A stretch of 12,686 nucleotides of DNA from the NCBI GenBank assembly GCA_012033095.1, contig JAAUPO010000019.1, positions 1 through 12,686 on the forward strand. The letters run 5' to 3'. This DNA is from Synechococcaceae cyanobacterium RL_1_2 (lineage in GTDB: Bacteria > Cyanobacteriota > Cyanobacteriia > Cyanobacteriales > JAAUPO01). Shown here piece by piece: positions 7,226 through 12,686 of this stretch. Each line of letters opens with the position of its first letter. Within the stretch, counting starts at the first letter, position 1. The translations under genes and the position numbers were made by a program. The notes under the pieces were generated by a model. The model was not told the DNA's origin. It worked only from the letters and a program-made list of their open reading frames with translations, and made no database searches.

Positions 7226-8461
7226 TTATTCAACTTTAAACTGGCCTACCTCCCGTTGAAGGTCTTCTGCTACCAACAATAACTGTTCAAAGGAGTTAGA
7301 GACATTATTGGCATCCGCAGAGGTCTTTTGAGCGATCGCGGCGATTCCGGTCATGGATTGGGTTACCGCCTCCGAGTCTTGGGTTTGAGCCACTGTGGCT
7401 TGGGCGATGGATTGTACAATTTGGCTAATTTGATTACTCACCGCCGAAATTTGGTTAAGGTTGGAGCGGGTTTCATCCACTAAGCGCGTCCCCACAACTA
7501 CCTGTTCTGTACCGGATTCCATCGCTGCGACCACCTCGTTGGTTTCCCCTTGGATGTCCGCCACCAGTTTTTCGATCTCCGCCGTTGCTTCCGCTGATTG
7601 ACGGGCGAGCGATCGTACCTCATCCGCAACCACCGCGAAGCCTCGACCTTCTTCCCCTGCCCTGGCTGCCTCAATGGAAGCGTTTAATGCTAGCAGGTTA
7701 GTTTGGGCGGCAAAGTCTCCGATCAGGTTTACTACCTTAGAAATTTTCTGGGATGATTCCCCTAATCGTTTTACTTTTTTCGCGGTTTCCGCCACCGTTT
7801 CCCGAATGGAGAGAATGCCATCTACCGTACGGTTCATGGCATCATCCCCAGATTTAACAGTGCTGGTGGCTTGTACCACCGCTTCCTCCGCTTGGCGGGC
7901 ATTGGCGGCCACCACCCGAATGGAGTTACTCATGGCCTGTACCCTAGCTAAGGCAGCGGAAATCTCTTCGTTTTGTTTTAATGCCGCCCCGGATAAGCTT
8001 CTGACCGATTCTTGGTTTTGGCTGGTGGAGGTGGTCATTTGTTCGGCGGCCTGTTTCACCTGGGTTACAATTTTCCGCAAACTGTTAATGGTGGCGTTGT
8101 AGGAGTCCGCGATCGTCCCCACTTCATCCTCGGTTACCTTGGCTCGAATGGTTAAGTCCCCTTGGCTCACGGGATCCACTTGCATCAGTAGCTCTAAGGC
8201 TCGTTTTTGGAGATTTTCTTTTAACTCCTGTTGTTCCTTCGCCAACCCCTGGGCTTGGGCGGTGGTTTCTTCAATTTGATTGATGAACGTTACCCGCGCT
8301 AGGGGAATACTGATTTGGAATGCCACCTGCTTCATGATGTCCACTTCCCATTCCTGCCAGTAATGGACTTCGGTACAATCGTGGGCAATCAAGAGGCCGT
8401 AAAGGGTACCTTCGTTCACGATGGGCACTACTAAGTTAGCTTTAATGGTTAAGCTATCCAT
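7226..8461 (-). CDS. receptor fragment: end of GAF3, HAMP, MCP signalling domain
   Basis: A 411-codon frame carrying the output half of the receptor. Residues 1-60 finish GAF3 ([24 protein letters not shown]). Residues 88-140 look like a HAMP linker ([31 protein letters not shown]). Residues about 180-400 are the coiled-coil signalling domain with the hairpin tip [19 protein letters not shown] at 268-286, the site that contacts CheA and CheW. Gln/Glu-rich heptads flank the tip and could include methylation sites, but no CheR/CheB gene is present here to test this. There is no C-terminal CheR-docking pentapeptide; the protein ends FKVE. The Met at 8461 is internal, not a true start. Confidence 0.9.
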   Translation of the reverse strand: MDSLTIKANLVVPIVNEGTLYGLLIAHDCTEVHYWQEWEVDIMKQVAFQISIPLARVTFINQIEETTAQAQGLAKEQQELKENLQKRALELLMQVDPVSQGDLTIRAKVTEDEVGTIADSYNATINSLRKIVTQVKQAAEQMTTSTSQNQESVRSLSGAALKQNEEISAALARVQAMSNSIRVVAANARQAEEAVVQATSTVKSGDDAMNRTVDGILSIRETVAETAKKVKRLGESSQKISKVVNLIGDFAAQTNLLALNASIEAARAGEEGRGFAVVADEVRSLARQSAEATAEIEKLVADIQGETNEVVAAMESGTEQVVVGTRLVDETRSNLNQISAVSNQISQIVQSIAQATVAQTQDSEAVTQSMTGIAAIAQKTSADANNVSNSFEQLLLVAEDLQREVGQFKVE

Positions 8462-10562
8462 TAATTTTTAAGTGATCGGGGTGGAAACCGGCGTTATACA
8501 CATCGGGGGTCGGTACAATCCGATCCTTCAGATAGGCTTCAATTAACTCCTGGGGAATGCAGGCATCGTTGATTTCTCGGTTCAGGGCTTGGGGAAAACC
8601 GGGCAATACGGATTCACTTTCAATATAACCACTCCAGTCTTCCCGGAAGCTATAGATCACCACGCGATCGACATCTAATAAATCCCTAGCCCCTTGCACC
8701 GCAAGATTAAAGATCTCCGTCAGATCCTTGTTGGTTTTTGCTTCCTTGGTGGTCAAAGCGGCCAGTAAACTAGCGCGGCGGGCGGAAAAGGCTTGTTCTT
8801 GGACGTAACTAACCCGACTGGTGGGAATACTTAATTGGAAGGCAAATTTTTTCATCAGATCAATTTCGGTCTGTTGCCACTCATGTTGCTCTCGACAATA
8901 GTGGGCGATGAGCAAACCAAATAAATCTTCCCCACGTACCACCGGCACCACCAGGTTGGATTTAATTTCTAAGCGGGTTAGTAACGCTACGTGATCAGGG
9001 TGGTAATTTGCCCCATACACATCGGTGGTGGGTACAATCCGATTATTTTTATAGAGTCTGATCAATTCTGGGGAAATACAGGGGTCTTTGATCTCATCGT
9101 TGAGGGCCTTCGGAAAACCGGGTAAAACATTTTCGGCGACGATTTTACCGCTACGATCGGGGTAAATCCGGTAAAGTACTACGCGATCGGCTTTTAACTT
9201 AGTTCGAACTACCGAGGTTACTTGATCAAATACTGGCTGTAAATCTTTGTAGGTACGAGCTTCTGTCCCTACAATATCCGCTAATAGTTGAGCTTCGCTA
9301 AATACTTGCTCTTGTTTTTCCATGTAATCCACCCGACTAATGGGTAAACTTAATTGGAAAGCGTATTGTTGCATTTTCTCAATTTCCCATTGTTGCCAAT
9401 CGTGGAAATCTTGGCAATGGTGGGCCACCAGGATGCCGAAGAGATCTTTATTGCGCAGAATCGGCACCACTAAGTTTGCTTTTACTTCTAGACCTTCCAA
9501 TAGGGCCATATGTTTAGGATGGTAGCCGGTTTCAAATACATTTCTGGTGGGCACTACCCGACCATTGCGGTATTGATCAAGAATTTCTTGGGAAATACAA
9601 GCGTCATTAATTTCTCGATCGAGGGCCCGGGTAAAACCACTAATCACTGATTCGGAAATAATCTTCCCGCTCCAGTCCGGGTTAAAGCGGTAAATGACTA
9701 AGCGATCGGCTTTTAGTTCCTGGCGGAGGGTTTCCACTACTCTGTTTAAAATGGGTTGGAGTTCCTCAATGGATTGGGCCGTTGCGCCAGTTACTTCCGT
9801 ATAAAGTTGATTTTGTTGTTGGGCTTGTTGTTGCTCTGTCCTTAGTTCCTGTAAATGGACGGCAATTTCGTTAAGATTGTAGTTGAGTATATCTACTTCC
9901 TCGTTGCCCGTGATGCTTAAGTCCACATTGGCCAATTGACCTTCCTTAATTTTTTCAGCGGTGAGGCGGGCATCCCGTAAAAAGCGATTAACACTACTAC
10001 TGCCCCGCTTGCTGGTACTGCCTCCGCCTTTACCCACTAAGGAGGTGGCCCCTAATCCCCCTAGCAGGGCTAGGGCCGCTGTCCCTAAGCCGAGGGCTGC
10101 GGTTTGACTACCACCGTTTTGGGTAAGGGTTTCTTTGGGGGTACCCACCAAAATCCCCCAATTACGGCCATACTTTTGCAAGGATTGGTTGAGGACATAA
10201 CCTAATATTTGACCATTGCCATCAGGAATAGCGATCGGGGTGGTACTGGCTTCTCCGGCTGATGCTAAAGCTGGAAATTGGGCAGCTACAGCTTGACCTG
10301 TTCCTTGGCCTAAAAAGATTTGCCCTTGCTCGGTCAGGGCGTAGGTGGGGGTATTTGCAAAAATAGCTTGGAGGGATTGCACATTAAAAGTGGCTTTGAT
10401 TACGGCCACAATTTGTCCATCCTGTTCCATGGGGGTTGCAATGGTAATATTGCCATCCCCATCGGGAGCCGTCATGATACTCTGCTTCGTGGTGAGCACC
10501 GATTGAAAATAGGGTTGATCTTTAATGGTGGTGGTAGCAGTTTGGCTGGCTTTAGCTAACAC
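8454..10562 (-). CDS. receptor fragment: dCache sensor, membrane helix, HAMP, GAF1-3
   Basis: A 702-codon frame starting at an internal GTG. Residues 1-150 are the rest of a dCache-type sensor (DQPYFQSVL, then [19 protein letters not shown], and [13 protein letters not shown] at the end). A Gly/Ala/Leu-rich membrane helix spans about 154-176, a HAMP 190-242. Three GAF domains follow, of the phytochrome/CBCR-related kind (ADR.V.YR...SG.I.AE.V..GF, HP.H...L..LE.K.NLVVP). At the usual bilin-cysteine position before the conserved His they have Lys350, Asp523 and Asp696, so covalent bilin at that site is not expected. Each has a Cys in a DxCI sequence (322, 495, 669). The frame breaks inside GAF3 at DHLK, where the receptor continues in another frame. 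Confidence 0.88.
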   Translation of the reverse strand: MLAKASQTATTTIKDQPYFQSVLTTKQSIMTAPDGDGNITIATPMEQDGQIVAVIKATFNVQSLQAIFANTPTYALTEQGQIFLGQGTGQAVAAQFPALASAGEASTTPIAIPDGNGQILGYVLNQSLQKYGRNWGILVGTPKETLTQNGGSQTAALGLGTAALALLGGLGATSLVGKGGGSTSKRGSSSVNRFLRDARLTAEKIKEGQLANVDLSITGNEEVDILNYNLNEIAVHLQELRTEQQQAQQQNQLYTEVTGATAQSIEELQPILNRVVETLRQELKADRLVIYRFNPDWSGKIISESVISGFTRALDREINDACISQEILDQYRNGRVVPTRNVFETGYHPKHMALLEGLEVKANLVVPILRNKDLFGILVAHHCQDFHDWQQWEIEKMQQYAFQLSLPISRVDYMEKQEQVFSEAQLLADIVGTEARTYKDLQPVFDQVTSVVRTKLKADRVVLYRIYPDRSGKIVAENVLPGFPKALNDEIKDPCISPELIRLYKNNRIVPTTDVYGANYHPDHVALLTRLEIKSNLVVPVVRGEDLFGLLIAHYCREQHEWQQTEIDLMKKFAFQLSIPTSRVSYVQEQAFSARRASLLAALTTKEAKTNKDLTEIFNLAVQGARDLLDVDRVVIYSFREDWSGYIESESVLPGFPQALNREINDACIPQELIEAYLKDRIVPTPDVYNAGFHPDHLKING
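8465..8469 (-). other. frameshift in receptor GAF3 (one base extra)
   Basis: The coding strand has five A's in CACTTAAAAATTAATGG. With four it reads [17 protein letters not shown], matching the GAF1 and GAF2 pattern H...L..L..K.NLVVP. Confidence 0.9.
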
Positions 10563-10575
10563 ATTCCCCGCATTA

Positions 10576-11382
10576 TTACCCTGGGCAAAAAAGACCCCAA
10601 TATCTCGATAAATTTGGTTGACCGGCTAAAAAGCGATCGAGGGTGTAATTTTTGACACTACTCGCGACCCCAGCATTAATAAATATCTCCGAGCTAGCTA
10701 GGGATTCTAAATCCTTCACCCGTTCGTCCATAAATAAGCCTAATTGCTGATCTGCGGATTGTACTATTTGTTGTTGAGTGGTGGTGATTTTTGCGTTAGT
10801 TGCTTGCCCGATCGCCCAATAACCTAATCCCCCCACCGCTACTGCCGGAATTACCCCCAACAACGCAGCGATCATTTTTGTTGATAAATTTGTTGATAAA
10901 TTTGTTGATAGATTGTTATTACTATTATTGCCATGGCCACTGGTGGGAGCTTCCTGATCGATCGCGCCATAGGGTTCATTGCCAAAGGTATTCGTAGGTA
11001 TGGGGTTTACCGCTGGAAGAGGAGTTGGGATTGCCTTGTTTACCAGGGGTGGCATAACGGCAGCCGCTGGTACGTTAGTCCCGTTGGGGTTAACCGAAGT
11101 CGCCGCTACGACCGATGGAGGCTCAATCGAAGGAGCTGGGGCTTGGAAGGCATTTTCCCCTACTTCTGCCTCCTGCTCAAAAACTGAAGCTGCCTGGTTA
11201 CGATTAACCACAGGCACAGTCTCTGCTGGATTATGAAGGGAAGGTAAATCATTTAAATCAAAACTAGCCATATCTTGATAGGAATCATCACCCCCGTTGA
11301 GAAAACTTGGTGCATCAACTAAATAGCCATTGCCATTTTGATTGGGGTTATTGTCAGAATTCTTAGCAGGGGATGTAGTCAT
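10576..11382 (-). CDS. receptor fragment: disordered N-terminus, first membrane helix, start of sensor
   Basis: A 268-codon frame with the true start of the receptor. Residues 1-168 are rich in Asn, Pro, Ala and Thr with no predicted fold and should lie in the cytoplasm. An NLST tetrapeptide is repeated three times at 158-168 next to the membrane. One membrane helix follows at about 171-192 (MIAALLGVIPAVAVGGLGYWAIG). From 195 the sensor domain begins with a long helix (TTQQQIVQSADQQLGLFMDERVKDLESLASS). After about residue 253 the frame is lost, so the last residues up to LFCPG are spurious; the expected continuation is [17 protein letters not shown]. Confidence 0.85.
   Translation of the reverse strand: MTTSPAKNSDNNPNQNGNGYLVDAPSFLNGGDDSYQDMASFDLNDLPSLHNPAETVPVVNRNQAASVFEQEAEVGENAFQAPAPSIEPPSVVAATSVNPNGTNVPAAAVMPPLVNKAIPTPLPAVNPIPTNTFGNEPYGAIDQEAPTSGHGNNSNNNLSTNLSTNLSTKMIAALLGVIPAVAVGGLGYWAIGQATNAKITTTQQQIVQSADQQLGLFMDERVKDLESLASSEIFINAGVASSVKNYTLDRFLAGQPNLSRYWGLFCPG
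10600..10625 (-). other. frameshift in receptor sensor domain (one base extra)
   Basis: The frame FLAGQ must pass to YRDIGVFFAQGN, one base later. A TAG in the second frame at 10626-10628 sets the left limit in coding order. The AAATTT stretch (10610-10615) or the CC at 10618-ish could hold the extra base. Confidence 0.75.
10877..10912. repeat. three tandem copies of a 12-bp unit in the receptor gene
   Basis: TTTGTTGATAAA occurs three times head to tail (third copy with one change), coding NLST repeats just before the first membrane helix. The unit is a multiple of three, so copy-number change would keep the frame and alter only the length of the juxtamembrane linker. Confidence 0.8.
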
Positions 11383-11391
11383 AATTGCTGA

Positions 11392-11396
11392 TCCTT
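11392..11396 (-). promoter_or_regulatory. ribosome binding site of the receptor gene
   Basis: AAGGA on the minus strand, nine bases before the ATG at 11382. It supports that start and makes this the only one of the three minus-strand genes with a visible Shine-Dalgarno. Confidence 0.6.
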
Positions 11397-11570
11397 ATAA
11401 AACAGATTGATATAAATGGGGGAGTCAATGGGGAATGCAAATGCCGAAAATAAATCGATCTATGTACTTCACTTAAATCATGTTGTTAGCTATCCTCAGC
11501 ACAGCTAATGGATGGACATGGACATTAATGCACAGGGTAGAAAGGGAAAAATAAAATGCAATCAATATAA

Positions 11571-11576
11571 ATTATA
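11571..11576 (-). promoter_or_regulatory. possible -10 element of the receptor gene
   Basis: An exact TATAAT on the minus strand within an AT-rich tract. The nearest -35-like hexamer (TTGATG, 11603-11598) is 21 bases away, too far for a standard promoter, so only the -10 is supported. If used, the leader would be about 180 bases. Confidence 0.3.
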
Positions 11577-11600
11577 AATTTAGAAATAAAGAGATACATC

Positions 11601-11633
11601 AAGTATGGATATACGACAATATTGAGCATACTT
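11601..11633. repeat. 7-bp inverted repeat in the receptor upstream region
   Basis: AAGTATG (11601-11607) and CATACTT (11627-11633) are exact inverted copies 19 bases apart, just upstream of the possible -10 element. They could be an operator or chance. Confidence 0.3.
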
Positions 11634-11797
11634 AAGGTCGATAACCAGGGGCTAAATGGGTTTTCTCCGCTGGGTCAAGATCAAGGCCGCATCTGGAGCA
11701 ATTTTCCGATTTCCTATCTATTTTAAACAACGTGATGGATGGCTAATCATTATGATGGGGGAAATCAGACCCATGGATCGGGTTAAGGGTTTCTAAA

Positions 11798-12337
11798 TTA
11801 AGGCCCATCGGACTGGGGCATGGTTGACATAATTGACTCACCATCAAATATAACCATAATGTCTCCTTCTGGTTTGATTAAATATCCTTGTAAAAATGGT
11901 AAAAACCCAGGATTTACCCCCGTGCTAGGGGGTGTTTGAATATCGCTGCTATAGCACCATTCAATTTCCTCGACGCGATCGACCACCAGACCTAAGGTTT
12001 TATAGCTAAAATCATTCCCCATGGTGGTGGTAGCCGAGTCTTCTGATTTTAGTACCACAACGTTGTAGGTATTATTCAGGCTAAGGGATTCTGATTTGGC
12101 CCCTAATCCCACTAGGTCTCCCGTATCCACTAACCACAAAATTTTTCCCCGCCAGTTATATACTCCCATCACCCAGGAAGGAAGTTCAGGAATGGGAATC
12201 ACTTGATTAAAAGGAACCGTAATAACCTCTATGAGCTGGGTAATGGGTACTAAAATCGTGGTTTCAGGGAGCAGATGAAACTTTAAAAACTCTTGACGCT
12301 CACTATCTGTATCTCTGGAATAGGGTGGGGAAACCAT
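11798..12337 (-). CDS. cheW: CheW-type coupling protein (PilI-like)
   Basis: A 179-residue cytoplasmic scaffold that links receptor tips to CheA. It is a single CheW domain: FLKFHLLPETTILVPITQLIEVI at about 17-39, then the family hallmark GVYNWRGKILWLVD at about 58-71 (the NWRG form is common in cyanobacterial PilI-type proteins), then LGLVVDRVEEIEW and LPFLQGYLIKPEG with an acidic C-terminus. Length is normal for the family and the frame is intact, unlike the two genes downstream. The ATG at 12335-12337 has no clear Shine-Dalgarno. It is the first gene of the minus-strand group and diverges from the helicase gene. Its next neighbour is the receptor, its expected partner. Confidence 0.93.
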   Translation of the reverse strand: MVSPPYSRDTDSERQEFLKFHLLPETTILVPITQLIEVITVPFNQVIPIPELPSWVMGVYNWRGKILWLVDTGDLVGLGAKSESLSLNNTYNVVVLKSEDSATTTMGNDFSYKTLGLVVDRVEEIEWCYSSDIQTPPSTGVNPGFLPFLQGYLIKPEGDIMVIFDGESIMSTMPQSDGP

Positions 12338-12452
12338 GGGCGTAGGTTAAGTTAATTCTGATCGATCAATTAGCAATGTAGCCAGTAGAGCACGAAGGGG
12401 AGATAGTTAAACCCTAACTTTATCTACTTATGATTAGTAAGGGATCCGTATC

Positions 12453-12458
12453 TTTATA
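12453..12458 (-). promoter_or_regulatory. possible -10 element for cheW
   Basis: TATAAA on the minus strand, overlapping the plus-strand TATAAT of the divergent helicase gene. No matching -35 is seen. Use of this site would give a leader of about 110 bases. Confidence 0.25.
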
Positions 12459-12460
12459 AT
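12455..12460 (+). promoter_or_regulatory. possible -10 element for the RecQ-like gene
   Basis: An exact TATAAT in the divergent intergenic region, about 75 bases before the start codon, without a clear -35 hexamer at the usual distance. The two genes share a region of only 198 bases, so the promoters must lie close together. Confidence 0.4.
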
Positions 12461-12523
12461 TGTAATTTAATGACTTTCCCTGCCCCAATTACATGACAAT
12501 ATCTTTACAACAACCCATGGTTT

Positions 12524-12529
12524 GGAGAG
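12524..12529 (+). promoter_or_regulatory. recQ: ribosome binding site that decides the helicase start
   Basis: GGAGAG lies six bases before the ATG at 12536. An in-frame ATG at 12530 directly touches this site and is too close to be used, so 12536 is preferred. Confidence 0.6.
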
Positions 12530-12535
12530 ATGGCC

Positions 12536-12686
12536 ATGAGCGATTTAAGACCAGAATGGGCAAAAATTGAACAGGAATTACAACAAATCTGGGGATACGA
12601 CAGCCTCAGAACTCCCCAGGGGGAAGTGATCCAGTCCTTATTAGCCAAGGAAGATAGCTTAATTGTCTTACCCACCGGAGCTGGCA
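12536..12686 (+). CDS. recQ: RecQ-family ATP-dependent DNA helicase, N-terminal part only
   Basis: The first 50 codons of a gene cut by the window end. The sequence runs W.KIEQELQQIWGYDSLRTPQGEVIQSLLAKEDSLIVLPTGAG. This matches the RecQ family N-terminus: the aromatic-rich motif 0 (here GYDSLRTPQGEVI, where canonical RecQ has F-R-x-x-Q), followed by helicase motif I (Walker A, PTGAG; the Lys would be in the next codon). RecQ helicases unwind DNA in an ATP-driven 3'-to-5' direction and act in recombination repair. TPQGEVI differs slightly from the usual PGQ.E.I, and RecQ-like paralogues exist in cyanobacteria, so the subfamily is not certain. No functional link to the chemotaxis genes is implied; they are simply divergent. 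Confidence 0.8.
   Translation, partial: MSDLRPEWAKIEQELQQIWGYDSLRTPQGEVIQSLLAKEDSLIVLPTGAG

Larger units (their letters stand above)
952..7339. repeat. six exact HIP1 palindromes (GCGATCGC)
   Basis: Exact GCGATCGC at 952-959, 3592-3599, 5220-5227, 6546-6553, 6657-6664 and 7332-7339, all inside or between codons of the kinase and receptor genes. An 8-mer is expected about once per 65 kb by chance. This excess is a known mark of many cyanobacterial genomes. Confidence 0.85.
7226..11382 (-). pseudogene. methyl-accepting chemotaxis receptor with dCache and three GAF domains (PilJ-like), two frameshifts
   Basis: Transmembrane receptor that should sense a signal and control CheA through CheW. Removing one extra base near 10600-10625 and one from the T5 run at 8465-8469 gives one frame of 1384 residues. 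Order (restored numbering): disordered N-terminus 1-168, membrane helix 171-192, dCache-like sensor about 195-425, membrane helix about 427-449, HAMP 463-515, GAF1 537-683, GAF2 709-857, GAF3 about 879-1025, HAMP2 about 1061-1113, MCP signalling domain about 1150-1375. The start ATG (11380-11382) has AAGGA nine bases upstream. The family is the cyanobacterial pilus/phototaxis receptor type (relatives of PilJ and PixJ); I do not assign a symbol because the paralogues are hard to tell apart by eye. Confidence 0.85.
11383..11797. other. 415-bp gap between cheW and the receptor gene
   Basis: No reading frame here shows protein features. Its centre (about 11550-11590) is very AT-rich and holds a minus-strand TATAAT. 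A 7-bp inverted repeat lies at 11601-11633. No clear terminator follows cheW; only a weak 4-bp ACCC/GGGT stem is seen near 11769-11783. The length suggests separate transcription of the receptor gene. Confidence 0.5.

Noticed and set aside
7674..8102. 142-codon plus-strand frame opposite the MCP signalling domain
   Set aside because: Antisense shadow of a strongly conserved coiled-coil coding region.

Overview
The window looks like a piece of a cyanobacterial chromosome. The palindrome GCGATCGC (HIP1, typical of many cyanobacteria) occurs six times exactly in 12.7 kb, many one-base-degenerate copies are present, base composition is moderate, and the gene set (CheW, a multi-GAF chemoreceptor, a multi-Hpt hybrid CheA) matches the pili/phototaxis type chemotaxis clusters of cyanobacteria. 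I cannot name a genus.

Layout. Positions 1-368 hold no gene I can support. On the minus strand, in transcription order from right to left, lie cheW (12337 to 11798), a large methyl-accepting chemotaxis receptor (11382 to 7226) and a very large CheA-type hybrid histidine kinase (7068 to 369). Divergently, on the plus strand, the first 50 codons of a RecQ-like DNA helicase start at 12536 and run off the window. The cheW-receptor gap (415 bp) and the receptor-kinase gap (157 bp, with a strong 8-bp stem-loop) suggest that the three signalling genes are not one tightly packed operon.

Both large genes are broken into pieces by single-base frameshifts: two in the receptor (both extra bases) and four in the kinase (three missing bases, one extra). 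Four can be placed on a mononucleotide run and the other two also have a run nearby. Correcting them gives uninterrupted proteins of 1384 and 2233 residues with every domain in register, and both corrected lengths are exact multiples of three. The likeliest cause is sequence error in homopolymers; recent gene decay is the alternative.

How the parts should work together. The receptor has a long disordered N-terminus, a dCache-like extracytoplasmic domain between two membrane helices, HAMP, three phytochrome-related GAF domains lacking the usual bilin cysteine, a second HAMP and an MCP signalling hairpin. CheW couples it to CheA. CheA carries three phosphoacceptor Hpt domains, each followed by a conserved helical module that looks like a histidine-less Hpt, joined by long linkers almost free of Lys/Arg and studded with Asp-Leu-Phe motifs; then a Lys-rich patch, the dimerisation/ATPase/CheW-like core and a C-terminal receiver. 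No separate CheY/PilG/PilH, CheB or CheR gene is in the window. The linker and pseudo-Hpt organisation of the kinase is the most interesting content.
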